A stretch of 64,000 bases of DNA from Paracoccus spongiarum (GCF_030732095.1 NZ_JAVAMQ010000006.1:1-64000); one strand, 5' to 3'; positions 38,377 to 47,873 are shown, counted from the first letter of the stretch. Made by a program: numbers and translations. Notes: generated by a model from the letters alone, not told the origin.

Positions 38377-39429
38377 TCACCGCGCGAGGCGAAAGCCCTC
38401 GGGGATGCGGTCGCGCCCGGTCAGGATCAGGTCGATCATCACGGCGGCGATGGCCGGCGCCATCCCGAAGCCGATCTTGAAGCCGCCATTGGCCACGAAA
38501 TGCCCCGGCCGGCCCGGCCAGGCGCCCAACAGCGGTGCCCGGCTTTGCGCGCGGGGGCGCAGGCCGGCCCAGCGGTCCAGAACCTCGGCCCTTGCCAGTT
38601 CCGGACACAGCCGCCGCGCGGTGGCGATAAGGGCGTCAAGCTGGTGATCGGGGCGGTCATCGACAAAGCGCGTCTCGGAGGTCGAGCCGATGGCCGTCGT
38701 GCCGTCGGCATGCGGCACGATGTGCAGCCCCTCGGCAAAGACCTGCGGCGCATCGGGCGCGGCATGGGCCAGCAGCGCCGACTGGCCCTTCACGCCGATG
38801 CCGACCGGGCGGCCCAGATCGCGCGACAGGCAGGCCAGCCCGTCGGTGCCGGTTGCCCACAGCACCGGCGCCGCGATGTCCTGCGGCTGCGCGGTTCGGC
38901 CCTCCCGGATCACGCCACCCGCCCGGCGGATCGCGCCCGCCAGCGCGGCCAGCGCGGCGCGCGGGGCCAGCCGCGCGCTCAGCCCGTCGCGCAGCCACAG
39001 CCCGGTCGGGCTTGGCGGCACCAGCCCGGTGCCCGGGTCGTCGGTCAACCGCATGGCCATCCCGGCGGGCCATCGCTGCCGTGACTCGGCCACGCGCGCG
39101 GCCAGCCGGTCGGCGGTGGCCATGTCCGGCACCGGCTGCACCCGGCCGGTCCGGCCATAGCCGCTGGGCAGGCTCGAAGCGGCCTCGACCGCGGACCAGA
39201 AGGCCTCCGCGCGCAGCAGGCTGTCCAGCTGGAAGGCCTTCTTCGGGTTCCAGGTCTCGGGGACATGGGGCGCCAGCGCGCCGACATGGCCGCCCGATGA
39301 GCCGGCGCCGATCGCGCGGGCCTCGATCACCTCGACCCGGCAGCCCTGCGACAGCGCCTGCCAGGCGCAACTCAGCCCCAGAATGCCGCCGCCGATGATC
39401 GTCAGCCTGCCGTCGCCGCCGCTTGCCAT
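38377..39429 (-). CDS. FAD-dependent oxidoreductase (DAO family)
   Basis: 350 residues. Rossmann FAD motif LTIIGGGILGLSCAWQAL (about 9-26), then RAIGAGSSGGHVGALAPHVPE, and the C-terminal DAO blocks RWAGLRPRAQSRAPLLG and VANGGFKIGFGMAPAIA. Diverges from mnmD with only 28 bases between the starts. In enteric bacteria a single protein, MnmC, joins an MnmD-like methyltransferase to a DAO-family oxidase, and this layout looks like the split form. So it may be the tRNA-modifying oxidase MnmC(o); a D-amino acid or glycine oxidase is the alternative. Confidence 0.82.
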   Translation of the reverse strand: MASGGDGRLTIIGGGILGLSCAWQALSQGCRVEVIEARAIGAGSSGGHVGALAPHVPETWNPKKAFQLDSLLRAEAFWSAVEAASSLPSGYGRTGRVQPVPDMATADRLAARVAESRQRWPAGMAMRLTDDPGTGLVPPSPTGLWLRDGLSARLAPRAALAALAGAIRRAGGVIREGRTAQPQDIAAPVLWATGTDGLACLSRDLGRPVGIGVKGQSALLAHAAPDAPQVFAEGLHIVPHADGTTAIGSTSETRFVDDRPDHQLDALIATARRLCPELARAEVLDRWAGLRPRAQSRAPLLGAWPGRPGHFVANGGFKIGFGMAPAIAAVMIDLILTGRDRIPEGFRLAR

Positions 39430-39457
39430 GTGCCCGGTCTTCCCCTAGCTGAGCCCG

Positions 39458-40129
39458 ATGGGTGATCTAACCGAAGGCGGAGGGCCCGGCCAGCCATCGC
39501 TGGACTGGCGCGAGGGCGGGGTGCCGGTGTCGCGGCGCTTCGACGATCCCTATTTCAGCCTCGCGGGTGGCCTGGCCGAGACCCGGCATGTGTTTCTGGA
39601 CGGCAACGACCTGCCGGCACGGCTGCGCACCGGTTTTCATGTGGCCGAGCTGGGCTTCGGCACCGGGCTGAACTGCCTCGCGCTGGCCGCGGTGGCGCGG
39701 GTGCCGATCCGCATGACCAGCTTCGAGGCCTATCCGATGGATGTGGACCAGCTGGCCCGTGCCCATGCGGCATTTCCCGAACTGGCAGGGCTGGCAGCAC
39801 AGTTGCGGGCAGGCTGGGGCGCGGCGGATCTGCAGGTGGGGCAGGTCGCGCTGAGCCTGGTGATCGGCGATGCCCGCGACTGCCTGCCCGGCTGGACGGG
39901 GCGGGCGGATGCGTGGTTCCTTGACGGGTTCTCGCCGGCCCGGAACCCCGAGATGTGGTCGGCCTGCCTGATGGCCGAGGTCGGCCGGCACAGCGCCGCG
40001 GGGGCCAGCCTCGCGACCTATACCGCCGCCGGCCATGTGCGGCGTGCCCTGCAGGACGCGGGCTTCGCCGTCACGCGACGGCCCGGCTTTGGCACCAAGC
40101 GCCACATGACGATCGGCCGGCGGGCCTGA
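39458..40129 (+). CDS. mnmD: tRNA 5-methylaminomethyl-2-thiouridine methyltransferase (MnmD)
   Basis: 223 residues, a single methyltransferase domain (DUF752). SAM site VAELGFGTGLNCLALAAV (about 63-80), then FEAYPMDVDQLARAH, and the catalytic region WFLDGFSPARNPEMWS followed by GASLATYTAAGHVRRALQDAGF. Methylates the wobble-uridine side chain in tRNA for Lys, Glu and Gln. The FAD domain of MnmC is not fused here but a DAO-family gene is immediately divergent. Confidence 0.9.
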   Translation: MGDLTEGGGPGQPSLDWREGGVPVSRRFDDPYFSLAGGLAETRHVFLDGNDLPARLRTGFHVAELGFGTGLNCLALAAVARVPIRMTSFEAYPMDVDQLARAHAAFPELAGLAAQLRAGWGAADLQVGQVALSLVIGDARDCLPGWTGRADAWFLDGFSPARNPEMWSACLMAEVGRHSAAGASLATYTAAGHVRRALQDAGFAVTRRPGFGTKRHMTIGRRA

Positions 40130-40345
40130 GCCCGGCGCGGTGGCCGCGATGTCGCCGGCCGCCCGGAAAATCGCGTCGCGAGGCGACCGCCTTAAGGCTT
40201 CGTTAACCAATCGCCTGTAGGAGGGTGTTGCGGGCGGGATTGAGGCGTCCCCTCTGCGACAACAGGGCGCGTCCCGTCCGGTCCCAGCTGCCAATCGGGA
40301 TCGACACGGGGCGCGCTTTGGCCTGTGCGCCCGCCCATCCGGGGG

Positions 40346-40831
40346 CTATTCCGCCTGACTGGCGGGCTTGGCGTTCAGCTGGCCGTAATTCGCGGCGCCG
40401 ATCGTGTCGTGCAGTTCCAGCTGCGTTTCCAGAAAGTCGATATGGCCTTCCTCGTCGGCGATCAGCTCTTCGAACAGGATCTTGCTGACATAGTCGCCGA
40501 CCTTCTCGCAGTGATCGCGGGCCTCGATATACAGGGTGCGGGCATCGTGTTCGCCGGCAAGGTCGGCCTCGAGCGTTTCCTTGAGGTTCTGGCCGATCCG
40601 CAGCGGGTCCAGTTTCTGCAGGTTGGGGTGGCCCTCAAGAAAGATGATCCGCTGGATCAGTCGATCCGCATGGCCCATCTCCTCGATCGATTCGGCGCGC
40701 GACTTGTCGGCAACATGGCCATAGCCCCAGTCCTCCTGAAGCCGGTAGTGAAGCCAGTACTGGCTGACCGCCGTCAGCTCAGATCGCAGCGCGGCGTTGA
40801 GATAGTCGATGACCTTGGCGTCGCCCTTCAT
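40346..40831 (-). CDS. bfr: Bacterioferritin
   Basis: 161 residues. Iron storage cage of 24 subunits. Ferroxidase residues lie in [30 protein letters not shown] and [13 protein letters not shown]. The Met in EEMGHADR, equivalent to E. coli Met52, is kept, so heme should bind at dimer interfaces. Its start lies 53 bases inside the end of bfd, so the two are coupled. Confidence 0.95.
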   Translation of the reverse strand: MKGDAKVIDYLNAALRSELTAVSQYWLHYRLQEDWGYGHVADKSRAESIEEMGHADRLIQRIIFLEGHPNLQKLDPLRIGQNLKETLEADLAGEHDARTLYIEARDHCEKVGDYVSKILFEELIADEEGHIDFLETQLELHDTIGAANYGQLNAKPASQAE

Positions 40832-41072
40832 CCGGATAGCCTTTCATGCTGTCTGTTACGGCCCGCAGCATCGGCGGGGCCACTTCCAGCCTATCCGATT
40901 GGCGCATCGTGTCCAGAAACAGCGGCATGCAGCCGCCGCAATCGGCCCGCTTGCCAAGGGCATGGTAGATCTTGCCGGGGGTGATGATGGTCTGCGGGTC
41001 CGCATGGCGCATCCAGTCGATGGCCGCGCGGATCTCGTGGTCCGAAATCTGGGTGCAGTGGCAGACGATCAT
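40779..41072 (-). CDS. bfd: Bacterioferritin-associated ferredoxin
   Basis: 97 residues. A [2Fe-2S] ferredoxin that reduces ferric iron in bacterioferritin for release. The cluster ligands Cys4, Cys6, Cys45 and Cys48 follow the BFD pattern C-x-C then C-x-x-C. The C-terminal tail runs 22 residues past the bfr start in another frame, longer than classic Bfd proteins of about 64 residues. Divergent from queA; no obvious iron box in the 117-base gap. Confidence 0.88.
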   Translation of the reverse strand: MIVCHCTQISDHEIRAAIDWMRHADPQTIITPGKIYHALGKRADCGGCMPLFLDTMRQSDRLEVAPPMLRAVTDSMKGYPDEGRRQGHRLSQRRAAI

Positions 41073-41189
41073 GCGGGACTCCTGTCGCGGGATAAATGAC
41101 CGAAACCATCGGATTTGTAAAGGCCGAGTTTTCTGCTTGGGTATCGCGCCGGCTTGACGCAGGGCCGCGCCGCGCGCAGAAGCCCGCCC

Positions 41190-42236
41190 ATGAAGCTGTC
41201 CGATTTCGATTTCGACCTGCCCGACGCGCTGATCGCCACCCGGCCCGCGCGGCCGCGCAGTTCCGCGCGGCTGCTGCTGGCCGAGGCGGGGGGGATCGAG
41301 GATCGCCGGGTCAGCGACCTGCCCGACATCCTGCGGCCCGGTGATCTGCTGGTGCTGAACGACACCCGCGTGATCCCCGCGCGGCTGACCGGAACCCGAA
41401 CGCGGCAGAGCGCGCAGGGCGAGGTGTCTGCCCGGATCGAGGTGACGCTGCTCGAGCCCGAGGCCGATGGCTGGGCCGCGCTGGCCAGGCCGCTGCGCAA
41501 GCTGCGCGCCGGCGAGGTGATCCGCTTTGGCCCGAACCTGTCGGCCGAGGTGGCCCGGATCACGCCAACCGGCTTGCTGCTGCGCTTCGATGCGACGGGC
41601 GATGCCTTCGACGCGGCGCTGGCGCAGGTCGGCGCGATGCCGTTGCCGCCCTATATCGCCAGCCTGCGGGCGCCCGACGCGCAGGATCACGAGGATTACC
41701 AGACCGTCTGGGCGGCGCGGCGCGGCGCGGTCGCGGCGCCCACCGCCAGCCTGCATTTCGATGCGCCGCTGCTGCAGGCCCTGGCGGCGCGGGGTGTCGA
41801 ATTCGCCCATGTGACCCTGCATGTCGGCGCGGGCACCTTTCTGCCGGTCAAGGTCGAGGACGTGACCACGCACCGCATGCATGCCGAATGGGGCGAGGTC
41901 GGGCCTGCGGCAGCGGCGGCGATCAACCGCGCCCGCGCCGAGGGGCGGCGGGTGATCCCTGTCGGCACCACGGCGCTGCGGCTGATCGAATCGGCGGCCA
42001 CGCCCGAGGGTCACATGCCCGAATTCGCCGGCAAGACCGACATCTTCATCTATCCCGGCCATCACTTCCGGGTGACCGACGGGCTGATGACGAATTTCCA
42101 CCTGCCGCGATCGACGCTGCTGATGCTGGTCTCGGCGCTGATGGGAACGAGCCGGATCAGGGACATCTACGATCATGCGGTCCGCGGGCGATACCGCTTC
42201 TTCAGCTATGGCGATGCCTCGCTGCTGCTGCCCTGA
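41190..42236 (+). CDS. queA: S-adenosylmethionine:tRNA ribosyltransferase-isomerase
   Basis: 348 residues. Adds the cyclopentane ring precursor to preQ1 in tRNA on the way to queuosine. Family blocks: [72 protein letters not shown] [20 protein letters not shown] and [31 protein letters not shown] end. The start at 41190 is the family N-terminus. Confidence 0.96.
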   Translation: MKLSDFDFDLPDALIATRPARPRSSARLLLAEAGGIEDRRVSDLPDILRPGDLLVLNDTRVIPARLTGTRTRQSAQGEVSARIEVTLLEPEADGWAALARPLRKLRAGEVIRFGPNLSAEVARITPTGLLLRFDATGDAFDAALAQVGAMPLPPYIASLRAPDAQDHEDYQTVWAARRGAVAAPTASLHFDAPLLQALAARGVEFAHVTLHVGAGTFLPVKVEDVTTHRMHAEWGEVGPAAAAAINRARAEGRRVIPVGTTALRLIESAATPEGHMPEFAGKTDIFIYPGHHFRVTDGLMTNFHLPRSTLLMLVSALMGTSRIRDIYDHAVRGRYRFFSYGDASLLLP

Positions 42237-42326
42237 CGGGCGATTGCATCTGGCATCGGCACGCGCGGCGGATTAGGGCAGGCTACCTGACCGATCGGTC
42301 GGGATTTCGGCAAGTCGGAGTGGACG

Positions 42327-43577
42327 ATGACCTCGGTGATGCGCAGCACATGGCCGCTGCTTCTGGGAATCCTGTTGCTGATGATCGGCAACGGGATGCA
42401 TGGCACGCTGCTGGGCATCCGCGGCGGCATCGAGGGGATTCCCACGTTCCGCATGTCGGTGGTCATGTCGGGATATTTCGGCGGCTTCCTTCTGGGCAGC
42501 CTGGTCGTGCCGGGGATGATCAAGGGGGTCGGCCATGTCCGGGTCTTCGCCGCGCTCGGCTCGATGATCTCGGCGGTGCTGATCCTGTTCCCGGTCGAAC
42601 CGAACTGGATCTACTGGACCGGGCTGCGCTTCATGATCGGGTTCTGCTTCTGCGGCGTCTACATCGCGGCCGAAAGCTGGCTGAACGCGGGCGTCACCAA
42701 CGAGAACCGCGGCCGCGCGCTGGCGGCCTATATCATCGTGCAGCTGCTGGGCATCGTCATCGCACAGGGCATGCTGAACATCGGCGATCCGGCCGGCTTC
42801 CTGCTGTTCATCATCCCCTCAGTGCTGGTCTCGCTGGCCTTCACCCCGATCCTGCTGTCGCGCCAGCCCGCGCCGCAGTTCCAGACCATCAAGCGGATGA
42901 GCTTCGGCCGCCTCTATCGCGCCTCGCCGCTGGGCTGCGTGGGCATCTTCCTGATGGGCGGGGTGTTTTCGGTGCTGTCGGGCATGTCGGCCGTCTGGGG
43001 CGCGGCGATCGGGCTGTCGGTCGCGCAGATCTCGCTGTTCGTGGCGGCGGCCTATGCGGGCGGGCTGGCGCTGCAATATCCGCTCGGCTGGATCTCGGAC
43101 CGCTATGACCGGCGCAAGCTGGTGATGATCCTCGGCGCCATCGGCGCGCTGACGGTGCTGGTGGTGGTCGCGGCCCAGCCGGGCACCGCGGGGCTGGTGC
43201 TGGCCGGCGCGCTGCTGGGCGGCATGTCGAACCCGATCTACGCGATGCTGCTGGCCTATACCAACGACTATCTGGACCAGTCCGACATGGCGGCGGCCTC
43301 GGCCGGGCTGCTGTTCATCTATGGCGTCGGCTCGATCGGCGGGCCGCTGATCACCGGCTGGCTGATGGGGGTGATCGGGCCTGACGGATACTGGGTCTAC
43401 ATGGGCGTGCTGCTGCTGGCGCTGACGGTCTATGCCGGCTGGCGGATGACCCGGCGCCGCGCGCTGACGCCGCAGGAGCAGGGCAGCTTTGCCGTGATCG
43501 CGCCCAGCGCCACCTCGCTGACGGTGGGCGCGGCACTGGACGAGGCGCAGTCCGACGACAGCGCGCGCACGCCCTGA
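42327..43577 (+). CDS. Major facilitator superfamily transporter
   Basis: 416 residues with about twelve membrane segments. The loop GLRFMIGFCFCGVYIAAESWLNAGVTNENRGRALAAY matches the YcaD/MFS group that acts on unknown substrates. GWISDRYDRRKLVM is the signature loop between helices 8 and 9. It lies 90 bases from queA and 112 bases before lpdA in the same direction. Substrate unknown. Confidence 0.9.
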   Translation: MTSVMRSTWPLLLGILLLMIGNGMHGTLLGIRGGIEGIPTFRMSVVMSGYFGGFLLGSLVVPGMIKGVGHVRVFAALGSMISAVLILFPVEPNWIYWTGLRFMIGFCFCGVYIAAESWLNAGVTNENRGRALAAYIIVQLLGIVIAQGMLNIGDPAGFLLFIIPSVLVSLAFTPILLSRQPAPQFQTIKRMSFGRLYRASPLGCVGIFLMGGVFSVLSGMSAVWGAAIGLSVAQISLFVAAAYAGGLALQYPLGWISDRYDRRKLVMILGAIGALTVLVVVAAQPGTAGLVLAGALLGGMSNPIYAMLLAYTNDYLDQSDMAAASAGLLFIYGVGSIGGPLITGWLMGVIGPDGYWVYMGVLLLALTVYAGWRMTRRRALTPQEQGSFAVIAPSATSLTVGAALDEAQSDDSARTP

Positions 43578-43689
43578 AGCCCGGCAAATCGGCCTCTTCC
43601 GCCCCGCTCCCGCCAAGTGTCCGGGCGCGCCTTGCTGCGCCCGCACAAATGGTTTAACGCTGAACTATCTTCAGCAAGCGGGGAACAGG

Positions 43690-45081
43690 ATGGCCCAGAA
43701 TTTCGACATGGTGGTGATTGGTGCCGGACCCGGCGGCTATGTCGCCGCGATCCGCGGCGCGCAGCTGGGCCTGAAGGTGGCCTGCATCGAGCGCGAGCAT
43801 CTGGGCGGCATCTGCCTGAACTGGGGCTGCATCCCGACCAAGGCGCTGCTGCGCAGCGCCGAGGTGTTCCACCTGATGCACCGGGCCAAGGATTTCGGGC
43901 TGAAGGCCGAGGGCATCGGCTATGACCTCGACAAGGTGGTCGACCGCTCGCGCGGGGTGGCCAAGCAGCTGTCGGGCGGCATCGGGCATCTGTTCAAGAA
44001 GAACAAGGTCACGGTCATCATGGGCGAGGCCCGGCTGGCCGGAAAGGGCAAGGTCAGCGTCAAGACCGACAAGGGCACCGAGGAGGTGACAGCGAAGGCG
44101 GTGGTGATCGCCACCGGCGCGCGGGCGCGCGAACTGCCGGGCCTTGAACCCGATGGCAAGCTGGTCTGGAACTACAAGCACGCGCTGAAGCCGCCGCACA
44201 TGCCGAAAAGGCTGCTGGTCATCGGATCGGGCGCCATCGGCATAGAATTCGCCAGCTTCTTCAACACGCTTGGCGCCGATACCACGGTCGTCGAGGTGAT
44301 GGACCGGGTGCTGCCGGTCGAGGATGCCGAGATCTCGGCCTTTGCCCGGAAGGCCTTCGTCAAGCAGGGCATGAAGATCTTGGAGAAAGCCACGGTCAAG
44401 AAGCTTGACCGCAAGGGCGCCAACGTGACCGCCCATATCGAGACCGGCGGCAAGACCGAGACGATGGACTTCGACACGGTGATCTCGGCCGTCGGCATCG
44501 TCGGCAATGTCGAGGGGCTGGGGCTGGAAGAGGCCGGCATCAAGGTCGACCGCACCCATGTCGTCACCGACGAATACTGCCGCACCGGGGTCGAGGGTGT
44601 CTATGCCATCGGCGACGTGGCGGGCGCGCCCTGGCTGGCGCACAAGGCCAGCCATGAGGGCGTGATGGTGGCCGAACTGATCGCCGGCGGCCATCCGCAC
44701 CCGATCAAGCCCAACAGCATCGCGGGCTGCACCTATTGTCACCCGCAGGTGGCGTCGGTCGGGCTGACCGAGGCCAGGGCGAAAGAGCAGGGCCATCAGG
44801 TCAAGGTTGGCCGGTTCCCCTTCATCGGCAACGGCAAGGCCATCGCGCTGGGCGAGCCCGAGGGCATGATCAAGACCGTCTTCGATGCCAGGACCGGCGA
44901 ATTGCTGGGCGCCCACATGGTCGGCGCCGAGGTGACCGAACTGATCCAGGGCTATGTCATCGGCCGCCAGCTGGAGACGACCGAACAGGATCTGATGGAA
45001 ACGGTGTTCCCGCATCCCACCCTGTCAGAGATGATGCACGAATCGGTGCTGGACGCCTATGGCCGCGTGATCCACATGTGA
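43690..45081 (+). CDS. lpdA: Dihydrolipoyl dehydrogenase (E3)
   Basis: 463 residues. FAD enzyme that re-oxidises dihydrolipoyl groups of 2-oxo acid dehydrogenase complexes. FAD site VVIGAGPGGYVAAIRGAQLG, redox pair Cys42/Cys47 in GGICLNWGCIPTKAL, NAD site VIGSGAIGIEFASFF, and the active-site HPTLSEMMHES near the C-terminus. No lipoyl domain is fused. No pyruvate dehydrogenase genes are seen in the window. Confidence 0.96.
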   Translation: MAQNFDMVVIGAGPGGYVAAIRGAQLGLKVACIEREHLGGICLNWGCIPTKALLRSAEVFHLMHRAKDFGLKAEGIGYDLDKVVDRSRGVAKQLSGGIGHLFKKNKVTVIMGEARLAGKGKVSVKTDKGTEEVTAKAVVIATGARARELPGLEPDGKLVWNYKHALKPPHMPKRLLVIGSGAIGIEFASFFNTLGADTTVVEVMDRVLPVEDAEISAFARKAFVKQGMKILEKATVKKLDRKGANVTAHIETGGKTETMDFDTVISAVGIVGNVEGLGLEEAGIKVDRTHVVTDEYCRTGVEGVYAIGDVAGAPWLAHKASHEGVMVAELIAGGHPHPIKPNSIAGCTYCHPQVASVGLTEARAKEQGHQVKVGRFPFIGNGKAIALGEPEGMIKTVFDARTGELLGAHMVGAEVTELIQGYVIGRQLETTEQDLMETVFPHPTLSEMMHESVLDAYGRVIHM

Positions 45082-45105
45082 TCCGGCGCGCGGCGCGCCA
45101 CGACG

Positions 45106-45135
45106 GGGCCGGTCCGCGCGCCGGGCCGGCCCTTT
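45106..45135. terminator. Terminator hairpin between lpdA and the RuBisCO-like gene
   Basis: GGGCCGG and CCGGCCC with a 13-base loop, followed by TTT on the + strand. A second GC palindrome lies just before it. Separates the convergent lpdA and RuBisCO-like genes. Confidence 0.4.
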
Positions 45136-45156
45136 CCGATGCAGCGCCCCGCGCCG

Positions 45157-46410
45157 TCACCTGCCCCATGTCTCGAAGGCTGCGCGCAGGTCGGCGTCGC
45201 GTTCCACCGCCTCGCGCGCGCTCAGCCCCTCGCTGGCGGCCTGCCACGCATGGCGGATCGCGCGCACCCCGGCGGCCGGCCCGCCCGGATGGCCGTGGAT
45301 GCCGCCGCCGCCCAGATACATCATGTCCAGCGTGCCCCCGGTTCGCGCCCATGTCTCGAAGGCCTGTCCGCCCCACTGGCCCGAACAGACCACCGGCAGC
45401 GCCCGGTCGCGATCGCTGAAGATCGGGCTGGTGACATCGACGAAGGACCGCAGGAAGCTGTCGTCGCCTTCCCAGTATTTCGCGCCGATCCCGTTGACCT
45501 GGAACTGGTCAACGCCCAGCAGCCGCCAGATCTTCTGATAGGGGCGGAAGTCGTAGCCCAGCCCCGGATGGCGGGTCAGCACGTCCCAGCCGTTGCGATG
45601 GGCGTGAAGGCACAGCTGCGACCGCTTGCGCAGGAAGGCCATGCCGCCCGGCCCGATCGAGTTGATGTTCACCACCGCCGCGGTTCCGCCCCCCGCCACG
45701 ACGAGGTCGTGGTTCGTCATCATCCGGTCGGGATCGGCCGCCGAGATGCCGAAGGCATACATCACCTGCCGCCCGGTCCGCTGGGCGTGGTCGCGAATCA
45801 CCGGCATGATCGCCTCGACGCGCGCGGCCAGCGGCGAATAGGCGGGCGACATCATCTTCTCGTCGTCCTTGATGAAATCGACGCCCGCCTCGCACAGCCG
45901 GCGGACCACCTCGGCCGTCTCGTCGGGGCCGAGGCCCAGCGACGGCTTGATGATCGAGGCGATCATCGGCCCCTGCGCGACCCCCATCAGCCGCCGCGAG
46001 CCCTCGATGCCGAATTGCGGGCCGGGAAGCCCGGCAAAGGCATCGGGCAGGTCGAGGTCGAGGATGCGGATGCCGGTCACGCCGCGGACCGAGAATACCC
46101 CGCCCATCGTCACCGTCATCAGCGCGGCAAGGTCGGTCCCGATCGAGTCCAGCGGATAGTCGATGACGACATCGGCGCGGCGGAACGGGCCGGGATGGCC
46201 GCCGGCCTCGGGCAGCGAGGGAACGGGCAGGGGGGCGATCTCGGTGACCGACACGACCCGCGCGGCATGGCGGGCGCGCAGCGCCGCCGTCTCGCCGGGC
46301 AGCGGCGTGAAGGTTCCGGTCGACTGGTCTGCGGCGATCTTCGCGGCCATCGCCTCGGGGTCGCCCGGCGTCTCGATGCGGTAGGTGACGCGGATCATCT
46401 GCTTGCTCAT
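45157..46410 (-). CDS. oiaX: RuBisCO-like protein, probable 3-oxo-isoapionate-4-phosphate transcarboxylase/hydrolase
   Basis: 417 residues. Fold and key residues of the RuBisCO large subunit: Lys155 in ASIIKPSLGL and Lys181-Asp183-Glu184 in VDFIKDDEKMM, the carbamate and metal site. The H-x-H-R loop reads LCLHAHRNG, and loop-6 and phosphate regions are altered (VVCSGQWGGQ), so it is not a CO2-fixing enzyme. Its partners (a DUF1537 kinase, PGDH-like oxidoisomerase, Gfo/Idh dehydrogenase and large lactonase) point to OiaX of the D-apiose pathway, which splits the phosphorylated acid into 3-phosphoglycerate and glycolate. Overlaps the kinase gene by 4 bases. The symbol is inferred from context. 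Confidence 0.82.
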   Translation of the reverse strand: MSKQMIRVTYRIETPGDPEAMAAKIAADQSTGTFTPLPGETAALRARHAARVVSVTEIAPLPVPSLPEAGGHPGPFRRADVVIDYPLDSIGTDLAALMTVTMGGVFSVRGVTGIRILDLDLPDAFAGLPGPQFGIEGSRRLMGVAQGPMIASIIKPSLGLGPDETAEVVRRLCEAGVDFIKDDEKMMSPAYSPLAARVEAIMPVIRDHAQRTGRQVMYAFGISAADPDRMMTNHDLVVAGGGTAAVVNINSIGPGGMAFLRKRSQLCLHAHRNGWDVLTRHPGLGYDFRPYQKIWRLLGVDQFQVNGIGAKYWEGDDSFLRSFVDVTSPIFSDRDRALPVVCSGQWGGQAFETWARTGGTLDMMYLGGGGIHGHPGGPAAGVRAIRHAWQAASEGLSAREAVERDADLRAAFETWGR

Positions 46411-47789
46411 GGCCGAACCGCTTCCTTGCGGGGGCCGCCGCCATCGCGGATCCAGCCGAAATAATCCGGCGAGCCCATCTGCCCGCCTTTCAACGCGATC
46501 TCCAGCCCGTCATGGACCCCCACGCCCGATCCCCGGCACAGCGCCGCGCCGGGAATGGTGGGGGCGATGGCAACCAGCGCCTGCAGGCCCAGCCGGCGCA
46601 TCGCATGGCCCGAGGTGTCGCCGCCCGAAATCACCGCCCGGCGGATGCCCGATCCGCGCAGCACCCGGTCCAGCACGTCTCCCAGCGCCTCGCCGATGCG
46701 GCGGTTGGCGGTCTCGGGATCCAGCCCGCTTGCGGCGAGGGCGTCGCGGAAGCCCGCGACCTGATCGCCCTGGCCGCCGGCCGCCGAATGCACCAGCGGG
46801 CTTTGTCCAGCCCGCGCCGCATCCAGTGCCAGCCGCGAGAGCCGTGCGATCTCGGCCGCAAGGTCGGCCACGCTGCCACAGGCCGCACGGGCCTCGAAGG
46901 GCAGCAACGCGAAGCCGTTGCGTCCCGCCCAGTCCAGCTGCGCCGCCGTCACCGGCGACAGCGACCCCGATACCGCGGCGATGCGATCCACCGCGCCCGC
47001 CGAGCCCGGCGACGGCGCGGGCCCGATCTCGCCGCTGTCCTGCCAGTGCCGGACCAGCGCGTATTCGATGCCCTGGCTGCCGGCGACCAGCCCCATCCGC
47101 GCCCGGTTGTCCCAGATCAGCCGCCCCGCCGCCGCCTCGCTGGCCGCGTCGATGCTGTCGATCGACAGGATCCGCGCCCCGCCGGCCAGCGCCGCGTCAA
47201 GCCGGGCCTGCGGGTCATGGGCCAGCGCCTCGAGGTCGATCAGCGCGCCGGGCAGGGCGGTCTGCCCGGCCAGATGCGCCAGCAGGTCGGCTTCGTGCAT
47301 CGGCGTTGCCGGGTGATGCGCCATGACCGGATGGCGATCCAGCCGGAACACCCCCTCGGGCGCGCCGGCGAACAGATGGCCGAAGGCCTGATAGCGGCGC
47401 ATCGCCGGCGCCGCCGTCAGCAGCGGCACGGCCGCCGAGGGGCGCACCGTCAGCGCCGCCTCGATCGCCGCGCCGATCGAGCCGGTGCCGGGTGCCGAAT
47501 CGAAGGTCGAGCAGATCTTGTAGTGCAGCAGCGCGGGTCGCAGCGCGTCCAGCAGGGCGAACTGCGCCGGCAGGGTCCGCGCCATCCAGTCCGGCCCATG
47601 TGCCCGCGCCGTGGTGGCAAGGCCGACCCCCGCGGCCCCCGCGAACCGCGCCAGCAGCGCCCCCGTCGGGGGTTCGGTGAACAGCACCGAGGGAAGCCCC
47701 GCGAAATGCAGCACCTCCATCACCGCCGCCGAGCCGGTGAAGTCGTCCCCCAGCCACGCCACGCGGGGATGTGCAGCGGTGTGTGTCAC
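46407..47789 (-). CDS. oiaK: DUF1537 four-carbon-acid-sugar-kinase family protein, probable 3-oxo-isoapionate kinase
   Basis: 460 residues from a GTG at 47789. N-terminal substrate domain with WLGDDFTGSAAVME and ICSTFDSAPGTGSIG; C-terminal ATP domain with RRAVISGGDTSGHAMRRLG and the end block GGQMGSPDYF. This is the OtnK/DtnK/OiaK kinase family. The GTG has AGAGAGG 6 bases upstream. An ATG at 47819 would put the start almost on the predicted promoter, so I rejected it. Overlaps the RuBisCO-like gene, which fits kinase-then-lyase order of the OiaK-OiaX route. Substrate is inferred from neighbours. Confidence 0.8.
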   Translation of the reverse strand: MTHTAAHPRVAWLGDDFTGSAAVMEVLHFAGLPSVLFTEPPTGALLARFAGAAGVGLATTARAHGPDWMARTLPAQFALLDALRPALLHYKICSTFDSAPGTGSIGAAIEAALTVRPSAAVPLLTAAPAMRRYQAFGHLFAGAPEGVFRLDRHPVMAHHPATPMHEADLLAHLAGQTALPGALIDLEALAHDPQARLDAALAGGARILSIDSIDAASEAAAGRLIWDNRARMGLVAGSQGIEYALVRHWQDSGEIGPAPSPGSAGAVDRIAAVSGSLSPVTAAQLDWAGRNGFALLPFEARAACGSVADLAAEIARLSRLALDAARAGQSPLVHSAAGGQGDQVAGFRDALAASGLDPETANRRIGEALGDVLDRVLRGSGIRRAVISGGDTSGHAMRRLGLQALVAIAPTIPGAALCRGSGVGVHDGLEIALKGGQMGSPDYFGWIRDGGGPRKEAVRP

Positions 47790-47822
47790 GGGCGCCTCTC
47801 TTTCGCTTGACTCGGTCATATA

Positions 47823-47851
47823 ATTATCATCTCATCATACCAGTTATGCAA
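47823..47851 (-). promoter_or_regulatory. Candidate promoter of the oiaK-oiaX unit
   Basis: On the leftward strand, -35 TTGCAT (47851-47846) and -10 GATAAT (47828-47823) with a 17-base spacer that is filled by the 20-bp candidate operator. A perfect TATAAT at 47819-47824 on the + strand may be the -10 for the rightward apnO unit, though its -35 is weak. The region is unusually AT-rich for this genome. Confidence 0.5.
47826..47845. promoter_or_regulatory. Candidate GntR operator, site 1 (oiaK/apnO divergent promoter)
   Basis: ATCATCTCATCATACC followed by AGTT, matching site 2 at 51543-51562 in 19 of 20 bases. It lies between -35 and -10 of the oiaK promoter. The leftward strand has TGGTATGAT, which resembles the TGGT half-site of UxuR-like FadR-family operators. 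Binding is inferred; the likely binder is the GntR protein at 58775-59518. Confidence 0.6.
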
Positions 47852-47873
47852 GCTGATTCCTGAGGAGGGAATG

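Noticed and set aside
40130..40345. Possible small gene or RNA in the mnmD-bfr gap
   Set aside because: No frame with a ribosome binding site and no strong hairpin or tRNA-like structure; I see nothing definable there.
45157..46410. True CO2-fixing RuBisCO
   Set aside because: Loop-6 and phosphate-binding motifs differ from form I-III enzymes, there is no small subunit or phosphoribulokinase, and context is sugar-acid catabolism.
47790..47819. ATG start at 47819 for the DUF1537 kinase
   Set aside because: It would lie at the transcription start of the predicted promoter; the GTG at 47789 has a good ribosome binding site and homology starts after it.
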